Source of the DNA: Candidatus Thermochlorobacter aerophilus
Lineage (GTDB): Bacteria > Bacteroidota > Chlorobiia > Chlorobiales > Thermochlorobacteraceae
NCBI GenBank assembly: GCA_002794105.1
Contig: PHFL01000070.1
Coordinates: forward strand, 34,297 to 98,296
Reading direction: 5' to 3'
Length of the DNA stretch: 64,000 nucleotides
Positions 55,835 through 63,996 of this stretch are shown here, piece by piece; positions within the stretch are counted from its first letter, which is position 1, and each line of letters starts with the position of its first letter. The notes under the pieces were generated by a model. The model saw only the letters and a list, made by a program, of their open reading frames with translations, searched no databases and was not told where the DNA came from. The position numbers and the translations under genes were made by a program.

Positions 55835-55978
55835 GAAGTAGCACAAGCATCTTTCTACCTTCCCTGCTGTTGAAGGCTTTGCTACTTCTTTACGCCTCTT
55901 GTCATTCCCTTATCTCGCGAGTGCATTGAAAGTTTTGAAGTGTCTTTTTTCATAACTCTAAACTTTCAAGGCAATGCA
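55835..55978 (+). promoter_or_regulatory. Riboswitch expression platform and metE start-codon hairpin
   Basis: GAAGTAGCA (55835-55843) pairs perfectly with TGCTACTTC (55880-55888); both arms repeat the P1 arms of the aptamer, so P1 and this helix can exchange strands. Further on, TTGAAAGTTT (55926-55935) pairs with AAACTTTCAA (55960-55969), and after a GGCA bulge TGCA (55922-55925) pairs with 55975-55978. That buries the region before, and part of, the ATG at 55974. The layout suggests control of translation initiation. Confidence 0.65.
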
Positions 55979-58292
55979 AAATCACAATCTGGGCTATCCG
56001 AGGATTGGTAGCCAACGCGAGCTCAAAAAAGCCTGCGAAGCCTACTGGTCAGGCAAAATCTCACAGGAAGAACTTGTGCAAACGGCACAATCTATCCGTC
56101 AAAAAAACTGGCAAACTCAACAAGCGGCAGGTATCCAGTTGATTCCTGTAAATGATTTTTCGTTTTATGACCAAGTGCTCGATATGTCTCTTTTGTTAGG
56201 GGCAATCCCTAAAAGGCATCAAGCCCTTGCCAAAGCAAAATCGCCGTTAGACTTATACTTCGCTATGGCACGCGGCTATCAAAAAGAAGGCTACGATGTT
56301 ACCGCAATGGAAATGACCAAGTGGTTTGATACCAACTACCACTACATTGTGCCTGAATTTACCAAAGACCAAAGCTTTGAGCTACTTGGCACAAAGGTGT
56401 TTGATGAATTTGCCGAAGCCAAAGCCTTAGGTATTCCTGCAAAACCTGTCTTGATTGGGGCAGTTTCTTACTTGCTTCTGGGCAAAGAAAAAGGCGAAGA
56501 AACCTTTGATAGAATTGACTTGATAGATAGACTTTTGCCCGTCTATGTTCAAATTCTGCAAAAATTAGCGGCACAAGGTGCAACATGGGTGCAAATTGAT
56601 GAACCTTATTTAGTGATGGATTTGAGCGACAAAGAGCGCCAAATCATAGCATCGGTCTATGCGGAAATTCGCAAGCAAGTGCCAAACTTGAAAATTATCT
56701 TAGCGGCGTATTTTGAAGGCTATCAAGATAACTTAGACACGGCTCTTTCCTTGCCCGTAGAGGTGCTACATTTGGATTTAGTGCGTTGCCCTTCGCAGTT
56801 AGATGATGTGCTGAATCACCCTGCTTTGGACAAGCAAATTCTTTCCTTAGGCGTAGTAGATGGCAGAAACATCTGGAAAAATGATTTTGAAAGTTCTTTG
56901 CGGCTCATTCAGAAAGCAGTTGATAGAATCGGCGCAGAGCGGGTTTGGGTGGCACCGTCTTGCTCACTTTTGCATGTGCCATATGACTTAGATTTTGAGC
57001 AACAACTCGATCCTGAAATCAAACAATGGCTGGCATTTGCCAAACAAAAATTGATTGAAGTAAGCACACTGACGCGCCTTGCGCAAGGGGAAAACTCGCC
57101 CGAATTAGAAAAAGCCTTGCAAGAAAATCGGCTTGCGCACGAAAACCGCAAAACTTCTGCACGTATTCACAATCCAAAAGTTAAAGAACGCCTTGCGGCA
57201 ATAAGTGAAAAAGATTTCAAGCGAAAATCTGACTTTCCTACACGCCGAAAGATTCAAAGAGAACGGCTGCATTTGCCTTTATTCCCGACTACTACCATCG
57301 GCTCATTCCCACAAACGCCCGAGATTCGGCAGCTTAGAGCTCGCCTCAAAAAAGGTGAACTCACGCAAGCCCAATACGAAGCCGAAATTGAAAAAGCGAT
57401 TGTAGAAGTAATTCGTTTGCAAGAAGAAATTGGCTTAGATGTATTGGTGCACGGCGAATATGAACGCAACGACATGGTAGAATATTTTGGCGAATTGTTA
57501 GACGGCTTTGCTGTCACGGAAAATGGTTGGGTGCAAAGCTACGGCAGCCGATGCGTAAAACCGCCCATCATCTTCGGCGATGTGAACCGTAGCAAAGACC
57601 TTTCAGTGCGTTGGAGCAGTTTTGCTCAACAGCAAACGCAAAAAATCATGAAAGGAATGCTCACAGGACCTGTTACGATGTTGCAATGGTCTTTTGTGCG
57701 TGATGACCAGCCGCGTTCAGAAACTGCCTATCAAATTGCCTTAGCAATTCGCGACGAAGTATTGGCATTAGAGCAAGCTGGTATCAAAATCATTCAGATA
57801 GATGAACCTGCCTTTCGCGAAGGACTGCCGCTTCGCAAAAAGGACTGGGCAACCTATCTGGAATGGGCGGTCAATGCGTTTCGTTTGGCGGCAAGCGGTG
57901 TAAAAGATGAGACGCAAATTCATACACACATGTGCTATTCGGAGTTTAATGATATTATTGACCGCATCGCCAGTTTAGACGCTGATGTTATTACCATAGA
58001 AACCTCTCGCTCGGAGATGGAATTGTTGGAGGCGTTTGTAGATTTCAAATACCCCAACGAAATCGGACCGGGTGTGTATGATATTCACTCGCCGCGTGTA
58101 CCGAAAGTAGAAGAAATGGTCTATTTGCTCAATAAAGCCAAAGAAGTCTTGCCCGTAGAAAACATTTGGGTCAATCCAGATTGTGGCTTAAAAACGCGCA
58201 AATGGGAAGAGACGAAGCCTTCTTTAGAAAATATGGTCAAAGCCGCACAAATTTTGCGTGAGCAAGTCGTAGAACCTATAAAGGCTACATAA
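55974..58292 (+). CDS. metE: Cobalamin-independent methionine synthase
   Basis: Transfers the methyl group of 5-methyltetrahydropteroyl-triglutamate to homocysteine in the last step of methionine synthesis. The protein is full length (772 aa): an N-terminal folate-binding barrel opening with NLGYPRIGSQRELKKACE, and a C-terminal catalytic barrel starting at TTTIGSFPQTPEIR. The catalytic zinc ligands are visible as HTHMCYSEF (His and Cys), a Glu in ITIETSRSEME and the Cys in VNPDCGLKTR. Homocysteine contacts appear in QIDEPAFREGLPLR. Expression is governed by the cobalamin riboswitch upstream. MetE is a zinc enzyme, and it lies between two units carrying the Zur-like operator. Confidence 0.97.
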   Translation: MQNHNLGYPRIGSQRELKKACEAYWSGKISQEELVQTAQSIRQKNWQTQQAAGIQLIPVNDFSFYDQVLDMSLLLGAIPKRHQALAKAKSPLDLYFAMARGYQKEGYDVTAMEMTKWFDTNYHYIVPEFTKDQSFELLGTKVFDEFAEAKALGIPAKPVLIGAVSYLLLGKEKGEETFDRIDLIDRLLPVYVQILQKLAAQGATWVQIDEPYLVMDLSDKERQIIASVYAEIRKQVPNLKIILAAYFEGYQDNLDTALSLPVEVLHLDLVRCPSQLDDVLNHPALDKQILSLGVVDGRNIWKNDFESSLRLIQKAVDRIGAERVWVAPSCSLLHVPYDLDFEQQLDPEIKQWLAFAKQKLIEVSTLTRLAQGENSPELEKALQENRLAHENRKTSARIHNPKVKERLAAISEKDFKRKSDFPTRRKIQRERLHLPLFPTTTIGSFPQTPEIRQLRARLKKGELTQAQYEAEIEKAIVEVIRLQEEIGLDVLVHGEYERNDMVEYFGELLDGFAVTENGWVQSYGSRCVKPPIIFGDVNRSKDLSVRWSSFAQQQTQKIMKGMLTGPVTMLQWSFVRDDQPRSETAYQIALAIRDEVLALEQAGIKIIQIDEPAFREGLPLRKKDWATYLEWAVNAFRLAASGVKDETQIHTHMCYSEFNDIIDRIASLDADVITIETSRSEMELLEAFVDFKYPNEIGPGVYDIHSPRVPKVEEMVYLLNKAKEVLPVENIWVNPDCGLKTRKWEETKPSLENMVKAAQILREQVVEPIKAT

Positions 58293-58319
58293 TGTCTAAC
58301 CGAAGCCTGTGAGAGTTTA

Positions 58320-58567
58320 GACTTACTACGTCAAGAAGTGCTTGATTTTAGGCGATATTAACTGCAACGCCTTACCCATGACCTCTCCCTGTTTTGGCTT
58401 TGCCAAAACGTCCCTCTCCTTCAAAAGGAGAGGGACGTCGCAGGAGCGACAGGGTGAGGTACGTCTCTCGCCTTGCACGAGATTGAGGCTCGGCGTGCAG
58501 GTTCGTGTAAATGCCATGTCGAGCCTCCGCTCTTTGCTTTTTGAACTGATTTTCAACGTAGTAAGTC
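58320..58567. mobile_element. MITE copy 2 (248 bp, 12-bp TIRs, TA flanks)
   Basis: Terminal inverted repeats GACTTACTACGT and ACGTAGTAAGTC are perfect and both are flanked by TA, the target duplication of the IS630/Tc1-mariner group. The centre is a type A REP-like unit (58379-58460). It encodes nothing and would need a transposase in trans; none is in the window. It lies 27 bp after metE and is the more complete of the two copies. Confidence 0.85.
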
Positions 58568-58598
58568 TATTCTTACAGGCTTCCTACACTATTTTTTT

Positions 58599-58856
58599 AT
58601 GCCACGCCACGAAGAAAAAATATGCCCGCGATGTCAAGCTCGATTTGAGTGCAAGGTCGGTAGCATCAATTTATGCCAGTGCCAAACGGTAAGGCTTACC
58701 GATGAAGAGCGCGCTTATATCCAATCGCAATTCGATGATTGCCTTTGTGCCAACTGCTTACTTGAACTGAAAAAGGAATACAATCAGCGTCAATTTGAGG
58801 AGAAAATTGCACGCGTGTGCGCGTTCTACAATCTGAACCCGCCTTTTCAAAATTAA
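58599..58856 (+). CDS. Cysteine-rich CWC family protein
   Basis: An 85-aa protein with the CWC pattern: EKICPRCQARFECKVGSINL, then CQCQ, and CLCANCLLEL, giving seven Cys in CxxC-like pairs that probably bind zinc. The family is of unknown function and common in Bacteroidota and Proteobacteria. It begins 31 bp after the MITE and stands alone. Confidence 0.8.
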   Translation: MPRHEEKICPRCQARFECKVGSINLCQCQTVRLTDEERAYIQSQFDDCLCANCLLELKKEYNQRQFEEKIARVCAFYNLNPPFQN

Positions 58857-58991
58857 GTGAGCATTAAGTAAAGTAAGCAAAAGGAACATCACCCATCGTT
58901 TTAGAATGGCTACTGCCTGTATTGCTTCGCTGGAAAAATCAGCGGCTTGAATGGTTGTGTAGAAAATCTGCATCCGTTGATAAATGATGGG

Positions 58992-59831
58992 CTAATAGGA
59001 GGTCAATCCTGCTTTCCGCTTCTTGGCGCGCGCGGCAGGCGCATCGTCTTTGCCCACAACAACCCTTTCCCAATCGCCATACATTGGATTGGGAAAAATG
59101 ATAAATCGCCGTCCAAACTCGGCACGCAGTCGCTCCACCTCGCTATTGCGCTCGCTGACTGTGTTTTTCTCGAAAGCGTCGCTGAAATCGGCAAGGTTAT
59201 CGCCGCAGAGCAAAATCACTTCATATTTTTCGGCAATGCGTTTTCGGCGGGCTTCTTTGCTTGGCTCATCGGTGCGCAAGAGCAAATGCGCGCTATCGGC
59301 GTAAGGGAAGTTCCATAGCTCGAGATTTTGAAGCGTCGCTTCGCGTAGCGATTCATGCCGATTGGAAATGTAAAAGACTTCTACGCCTTTGTTTCGGGCT
59401 TCGCTTAAAAATTCCAATGCGCCGGGCGTGGGACGGGCACGCGCCAATCGGCACCACTCGTCCCAATGCGCTGGATGCACGGTATCTTTCTCAATGAGCT
59501 TGGCTTGATGCGGCGTATTATCCAACACGGTCTCATCAATATCCATAATGACCGCTTTTGGTTTTTGTGTCTTTTGCTTGATGGCTTCGTTCAGGCGCAG
59601 GGTGGCAAGGTGATAGGCTTGATAGTAAAGGGCTTTGGCTTCGCCAGACTGCTGTTGCCACAGCGTTGCCATCACGGTTTGTTCGGAGGGCGAAAGTTTC
59701 TTTTCAGGCACTGTCGTGCGGGGTAAGGTGCGCGTCTGCACGGGCTCGGATTGGTTGCGCGCCAAATAGAACACCAAGAAGAAGAGTCCTACGCCTAATG
59801 CCAAAAGAAGCGTAAAGGTTGCTCGATTCAT
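58992..59831 (-). CDS. HAD-family acid phosphatase (class B/e(P4)-like 5'-nucleotidase)
   Basis: A 279-aa phosphatase anchored by one N-terminal helix (FTLLLALGVGLFFLVFYLA). The DDDD-type motif IMDIDETVLDN carries the nucleophile and acid Asp pair, followed by FYISNRHES (Thr/Ser motif position) and ILLCGDNLADFSD (acidic motif). The arrangement is that of outer-membrane lipoprotein e(P4), but there is no lipobox Cys, so here it is membrane-anchored. Such enzymes dephosphorylate NMN and nucleotides outside the cytoplasm. ATG 59831 is chosen; the longer frame reads through a repeat. Confidence 0.85.
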   Translation of the reverse strand: MNRATFTLLLALGVGLFFLVFYLARNQSEPVQTRTLPRTTVPEKKLSPSEQTVMATLWQQQSGEAKALYYQAYHLATLRLNEAIKQKTQKPKAVIMDIDETVLDNTPHQAKLIEKDTVHPAHWDEWCRLARARPTPGALEFLSEARNKGVEVFYISNRHESLREATLQNLELWNFPYADSAHLLLRTDEPSKEARRKRIAEKYEVILLCGDNLADFSDAFEKNTVSERNSEVERLRAEFGRRFIIFPNPMYGDWERVVVGKDDAPAARAKKRKAGLTSY

Positions 59832-59901
59832 TGTGAAAAGTCGTTTGAAATGTTGTTCTGCTGATTCGTTTGAAGACGATGAGACTTGTTTTTGTGCTTC
59901 A

Positions 59902-60020
59902 TGTCCAATTTGGATATGGATTCCTCGCTTTGCTCGAAATGACAGGCGAACCTCACCTCTGTCATGCTGAACGAAGTGAAGCATCCATACTGTATGGATT
60001 CCTCACTGCGTTCGGAATGA
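59902..60020. repeat. REP-like type B elements
   Basis: Two units: a partial one at about 59918-59943 (GGATTCCTCGCTTTGCTCG) and a fuller one at 59961-60020, where GAACGAAGTGAAGCATCCAT and TGGATTCCTCACTGCGTTCG face each other. They form the left part of the 59832-60346 gap. Confidence 0.75.
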
Positions 60021-60382
60021 CACTTTCGGTCTTATGTTGCTGACCTCACCCTGTCTGCTGATGCAGACGTCCCTCTCCTTCTGCAAGGAGAGGGACAATA
60101 GGGTGAGGTTATCAGAAACGCTCGCAATAACCTTGCCGAAAAATCTGCTCCTACTCACCTCAGCATTAGCGCGCTTCATCCAAAGCTTTTTCAAACCACG
60201 ACACTTTCGGTTTTATGCTGCTGACCTCACCCTGTCTGCTGATGCAGACGTCCCTCTCCTTCTGCAAGGAGAGGGACAATAGGGTGAGGTTATCAGAAAC
60301 GCTCGCAATAACCTTGCCGAAAAATCTGCTCCTACTCACCTCAGCATTAGCGCGCTTCGTCCAAGGCTTTTTCAAACCACGA
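60021..60382. repeat. 181-bp tandem duplication including a type A REP and a gene 3' end
   Basis: 60021-60201 and 60202-60382 are nearly identical (a handful of substitutions). Each contains a type A REP-like unit (60042-60110 and 60223-60291) and the 3' end of the small minus-strand gene at 60347-60553, so the downstream copy is a dead gene tail. Because the copies are so similar the duplication is recent or kept by conversion. Confidence 0.9.
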
Positions 60383-60553
60383 TACCACATTGCGCCAGTG
60401 TGCTTCGCCATAACAGCGAATGAATTGCATGGTATGCTCATTGCGCTTATCGCGCAGGGCTTCAAGACGCTGCTCAATGTATGATTTGGTGAGTGCAATA
60501 CCACAATTTTCAGTGATGCATCGCCGCCATTCGGAATAACTCCGTGGAATCAT
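60347..60553 (-). CDS. Small hypothetical protein (68 aa)
   Basis: A basic 68-aa protein, rich in Arg, Trp and Cys (WRRCITENCG, FIRCYGEAHW), helical, unrecognised. Its ATG (60553) overlaps the stop of the YwqK-like gene by four bases (ATGA), so it is the last gene of that operon. Its 3' end was copied into the tandem duplication. Confidence 0.6.
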   Translation of the reverse strand: MIPRSYSEWRRCITENCGIALTKSYIEQRLEALRDKRNEHTMQFIRCYGEAHWRNVVSWFEKALDEAR

Positions 60554-61116
60554 TTTTTCTCTTGCGGTATTGTGGTGAAAATGATTTCGTTGTGCTTTAC
60601 GCCCTCTCGATATTCTTCAACCTTGATGCGCCTGCCGTGCCTATCCCAAAACGACCATTCGCCAACGGCAGTATCGTTCTGAAAATGCGACTCCTGACAC
60701 AGCGTGGAATCATCGTGCCAGTAGAGCCAACGCCCATGTTTCTTGCCGTTCAAATACGCTTCTAACCGACACACCGACCCATTTTCGTGAAAGAACGTCC
60801 AAACCGACATCAGGCTGTCGCCTGCTCGTTCATACTTGCCTTCGCAGAGCTTCTGACCCTGCTCATTCCACACTTGCCAAATGCCAATCGGATAGCCGCG
60901 CTCATCAAACGACTCCACCTTGTGCAACTGCCCATTGGCAAACCACGTTGAACAGACACCGACTTTGACCAAGCGTCCATCAGGCAATCGCTTGGCTGTA
61001 AAGACCGTTTGCAACTCTCCGTTCAGATACACAAGGCGATTTTCGCCCTCGCGAACACACCCCGCACAACACAGCGCAAGAGCCAGCACAACGAGAATGG
61101 AAATGCTATTCATCAT
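60550..61116 (-). CDS. Lipoprotein with MORN-like (YwqK-type) repeats
   Basis: A 188-aa protein with a lipoprotein signal (LVVLALALCCAGC, lipid on the Cys of CAGC) and a series of MORN-variant repeats: GVCSTWFANGQLHKVESFDE, GIWQVWNEQGQKLCEGKYE and HGRWLYWHDDSTLCQESHF. The annotation as antitoxin is often attached to this repeat family, but the exported form here is more likely a structural surface protein. ATG 61116 or 61113; it overlaps the end of the 4Fe-4S protein by 8-11 bp. Confidence 0.75.
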   Translation of the reverse strand: MMNSISILVVLALALCCAGCVREGENRLVYLNGELQTVFTAKRLPDGRLVKVGVCSTWFANGQLHKVESFDERGYPIGIWQVWNEQGQKLCEGKYERAGDSLMSVWTFFHENGSVCRLEAYLNGKKHGRWLYWHDDSTLCQESHFQNDTAVGEWSFWDRHGRRIKVEEYREGVKHNEIIFTTIPQEKK

Positions 61117-61672
61117 CGTGCGCAAGTGTTGGTTTTCGTGCGCAGGCATATTTCTTTGCCGCACCCACCGCAATGCCAAACGGACAGAGGTAATGACACG
61201 CCCCACGCTGACCGAAAATCATCACCGAAAAGCCGACCACTGTGAGCAAAATAAAATGCCCAAATTGCACCAAGAGATTCTCATCGCCTTGCAGTGGCAG
61301 ATGCACAGGCAGTTCGCCTTCGCTGAACATCTTGTCCGTAAAAAGCCACAGGATTGGTGTCCAGCTCACGAGTATGAGCAACACAAGGTATTGCGACCAT
61401 TTGGGATTGAACGACACACGTTTTTTCGCCAGCGGTTGAAGCCAATCTTGCACGCCGCCCAGCCAGCAGAAATTGGCGCACACCCATCGTCCGCTTCTTG
61501 CCGCCCAGAAAATCACGGCCGTCCAAAAGGCTAACCCAAAGAGTGCCCACCAGATATTTGGCACCGTGAATTTGATGATGAAAATATGCACCACCACCGT
61601 CGTGATTTGTAGCACCAGCCGCCGACGCATTGCTTGACTGCGCGTCAGCGATTTAGCTTGCACGCTGTTCAT
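61106..61672 (-). CDS. 4Fe-4S-type membrane protein (NapH/FixG-like)
   Basis: A 188-aa inner-membrane protein with four helices (about 25-42, 45-60, 90-108 and 128-145). Two Cys clusters lie on the cytoplasmic side, RWVCANFCWLGG after helix 2 and GACHYLCPFGIAVGAAKKYA followed by Cys after helix 4. They resemble the ferredoxin-like Cys motifs of NapH and related redox proteins, though fewer Cys are present than in a full ferredoxin domain. ATG 61672 has AAGGAG upstream; the Zur-like palindrome 61692-61706 lies 20 bp before it. It leads a probable operon with the YwqK-type lipoprotein and the 68-aa protein. Confidence 0.72.
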   Translation of the reverse strand: MNSVQAKSLTRSQAMRRRLVLQITTVVVHIFIIKFTVPNIWWALFGLAFWTAVIFWAARSGRWVCANFCWLGGVQDWLQPLAKKRVSFNPKWSQYLVLLILVSWTPILWLFTDKMFSEGELPVHLPLQGDENLLVQFGHFILLTVVGFSVMIFGQRGACHYLCPFGIAVGAAKKYACARKPTLAHDDE

Positions 61673-61691
61673 AGCCTCTCCTTTTTTAAGT

Positions 61692-61706
61692 TGCAAATCA
61701 TTTGCA
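61692..61706 (-). promoter_or_regulatory. Fur-family (Zur-like) operator, site B
   Basis: TGCAAAT-C-ATTTGCA, a perfect 7-1-7 palindrome 20 bp upstream of the 4Fe-4S protein start. At that distance a bound repressor would block the promoter. Confidence 0.75.
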
Positions 61707-61763
61707 TTTACAAAGATGGCAAAAAAATTTGAATTCGCCTTGTGGAATTTGCCTTGTGGTGTT

Positions 61764-62465
61764 TCAGTCGCGCATATACTCGAGATAAAGTTTTTCCAAA
61801 TCGGCGTGGGCAATATCGTCGGCGTTGAGCGTGGCGAGAAGTTCGCCGTGTTTCATCACGCCAAGGCGCGTGCCAACTTCCTTTGCGCGAAAGAGGTCGT
61901 GTGTAGCCATCAGCACCGCAACGCCTTTCTGGGCAAGCGTTTTCAAGAGTTCGGAAAATTCAAATGAGGCTTTGGGGTCTAAGCCGCTGGTGGGTTCATC
62001 GAGCAAGAGGGCTTTGGCATCTTTGGCAAGCGCAATCGCAATGCCGACTTTCTGCCGCATGCCTTTGGAGTATGCGCCGACGCGTTTGTGATGTGCTTCT
62101 TTTTCCAAGCCAGCCTGCAAAAGAAATTCCGCAAGTTGCTCCTGTGAGTAGGTTTTTCCGGAAAGCGTGGCGAAGTAGTCGAGGTTTTCAAGTCCAGTCA
62201 GATTTGGATAGAGCATCACGGTTTCGGGAATGTAGGCAAGGCGTTTTTTGGTCTCGAGCGGCTCGGCTTTGACGCTACGCCCATCGACTTTGGCTTCGCC
62301 GCTGGTGGGTTCGATGAAGCCCAAGAAGAGGTTGATGGTGGTAGTTTTGCCTGCACCGTTTTGTCCGAGCAAGCAAAAAACTTCTCCGGGGCTAACTCGG
62401 AGATTCAGGTTTTTGAGTGCAGGCGTACCGTTGTATGATTTTGAAAGGTTAATTGCTTCCAGCAT
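61764..62465 (-). CDS. ABC transporter ATP-binding protein
   Basis: A 233-aa ATPase with Walker A GQNGAGKTTT, Q-loop, signature YSKGMRQKVGIAIALAKDAK, Walker B ALLLDEPTSGLDP and the switch His in MATHDLF. The YSKGM signature and GxLxNAD-like end are typical of ATPases that energise ABC-2/DUF3526 permeases. The permeases are 6 kb away (52578-55431) under a similar operator. ATG 62465 is used; the longer frame runs into the preceding gene. It overlaps the small lipoprotein gene upstream by 17 bp. Confidence 0.9.
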   Translation of the reverse strand: MLEAINLSKSYNGTPALKNLNLRVSPGEVFCLLGQNGAGKTTTINLFLGFIEPTSGEAKVDGRSVKAEPLETKKRLAYIPETVMLYPNLTGLENLDYFATLSGKTYSQEQLAEFLLQAGLEKEAHHKRVGAYSKGMRQKVGIAIALAKDAKALLLDEPTSGLDPKASFEFSELLKTLAQKGVAVLMATHDLFRAKEVGTRLGVMKHGELLATLNADDIAHADLEKLYLEYMRD

Positions 62466-62646
62466 GTTGCGTATGCTGTTTTTTGGCGTTGATAAAGTCG
62501 GTAATCGTGCCAGCGTGTGCGCCTGCGTGTCCGAGCGTAAGTCCGCATGAGCATCGCAGTTGTGCGGGTTTGCCGAATCCGCCTTGCATCGTACCGCATC
62601 CTGCAAGAAGTGCCGCGCCGAGCACGAAGAAGAGAATCTTTTTCAT
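62449..62646 (-). CDS. Small Cys/His-rich lipoprotein
   Basis: A 65-aa protein: lipobox LLAGC after a hydrophobic stretch, then a short mature part with CSCG and several His (GHAGAHAG and KKQHTQHAG) but few other features. The composition suggests a metal-binding surface or periplasmic peptide that could deliver zinc or copper. Overlaps the ATPase start by 17 bp and follows the COG0523 GTPase after 60 bp, so it belongs to the operon led by operator C. Family unknown to me. Confidence 0.65.
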   Translation of the reverse strand: MKKILFFVLGAALLAGCGTMQGGFGKPAQLRCSCGLTLGHAGAHAGTITDFINAKKQHTQHAGSN

Positions 62647-62706
62647 CGTTGCAAGTGGTTAAGTTTGATAGACCTGACAGCTCATTGTTACAATTTACAA
62701 CACAAT

Positions 62707-63929
62707 TTACGACATAGATTGCTGAAAATGCCATTCGGGGAACGGGTCAAAGTAGGTTTCCCAAACCGCTTCGCCTTGTGCCATTTCTTCAGGCGTAAGC
62801 AAGGCTTCTTCGAGTCGGGCGATGAGTTCAGCTTGATTCATCGTGGTGCCGATGAAGACGAGTTCTTGTCGGCGGTCGCCATATTTGCCGTCAAAGAGTT
62901 TTTCGATTTCGGCTTGCGTCTCGGCATCGACATCCCATTGCGATTTCGGCACGCTTGCCCACCACGAGCCTGCGGGTGAGAGATTGAGCGAACCGCCAGC
63001 CTGCGCCCATTCGCCAACGGTTTTCATGCGCGTCGCAAGCCAGAAAAAGCCTTTGGAACGCAAGACATCTTTCCAAACCTCCTCATCGTGAATCAAATTC
63101 CAAAGGCGCATCGGGTGAAAGGGTTTGCGCGCACGAAAGACAAAACTTGAAATGCCGTATTCTTCCGTCTCAGGCGTGTGTTCGCCGCGCAATTCTTTGA
63201 GCCACATCGGGGCTTTTGCCGCTTCTTCAAAACTAAACTTGCCTGTGTTCAAAACTTTGTCAAGCGGCACTTTCCCAAACACGGCTTCAACGATTTCCGC
63301 ACGTGGATTAAGCGCATGAAGCACGGCACGAAGGTGCATTTTTTCGGCTTCCGAGACACGGTCAATTTTATTGAGCACAATCACATCGCAAAATTCCACT
63401 TGCTCGATAAGCAGGTCAGCAATGGTGCGCTGGTCATCTTCGCTGACGGCTTGCCCGCGCGCCTGCAAAAAGTCCGCTCGCCGATATTCTTCAAGAAAAC
63501 TTGCCGCATCGACGACGGTCACCATCGTATCAAGCCGCGCCACATCAGAAAGGCTTCTGCCCTCTTCATCTTCAAAAGTGAATGTTTCCGCAACAGGCAA
63601 CGGCTCTGAAATACCAGTGGATTCAATCACAAGGTAATCAAACCGCCCGTCGCGAGCCAGTTTAGAGACTTCAATGAGCAAATCTTCGCGCAAGGTGCAA
63701 CAAATGCACCCGTTCTGCATCTCGACGAGTTTTTCTTCGGTGCGTGAAAGGTTTGCCCCGCCTTGCTTGATGAGTGCCGCATCAATGTTGATTTCGCTCA
63801 TATCATTGACAATCACGGCGACTTTTTTGCCCTCACGGTTCGCAAGAATGTGATTGAGCAGCGTCGTCTTTCCTGCGCCCAAAATCCCGACAGCACCGTT
63901 ACAGGTAATTGCTTTGCTGGTCTTGACAT
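62707..63929 (-). CDS. COG0523 (CobW/ZigA-like) GTPase, frameshifted
   Basis: A G3E-family GTPase that handles metals (zinc allocation or cobalamin-related). The main frame has GAGKTTLLNH (Walker A), the metal-binding CICC in NGCICCTLREDL, an ESTGISEP segment, NKID (base recognition) and a C-terminal CobW domain. The natural start is ATG 63929 (MSRPAKQLPVTVLSGF), but the frame is broken at TTTT (63881-63884 on the plus strand as AAAA), where TTTTT would restore GFLGAGKT. Without that base, translation gives a nonsense end. A homopolymer sequence error is likely; if real, the gene is off. Operator C (63982-63996) is 53 bp upstream. Confidence 0.85.
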
Positions 63930-63981
63930 GGCTAATCTGAATGAGATAGGTTTCGTGATTTTTGATGTAATTCTCAAAATA

Positions 63982-63996
63982 TGCAAATCATTTGCA
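63982..63996 (-). promoter_or_regulatory. Fur-family (Zur-like) operator, site C
   Basis: TGCAAAT-C-ATTTGCA, extending to a perfect 8-1-8 (ATGCAAAT/ATTTGCAT), 53 bp before the GTPase start. COG0523 GTPases are common members of Zur regulons. Confidence 0.75.

Noticed and set aside
58320..58567. Complete insertion sequence
   Set aside because: Only about 248 bp with no transposase frame; it is a non-autonomous element.
60166..60504. 112-codon minus-strand frame over the tandem duplication
   Set aside because: It joins the 68-aa gene's other frame to repeat sequence; the real gene is 60347-60553.
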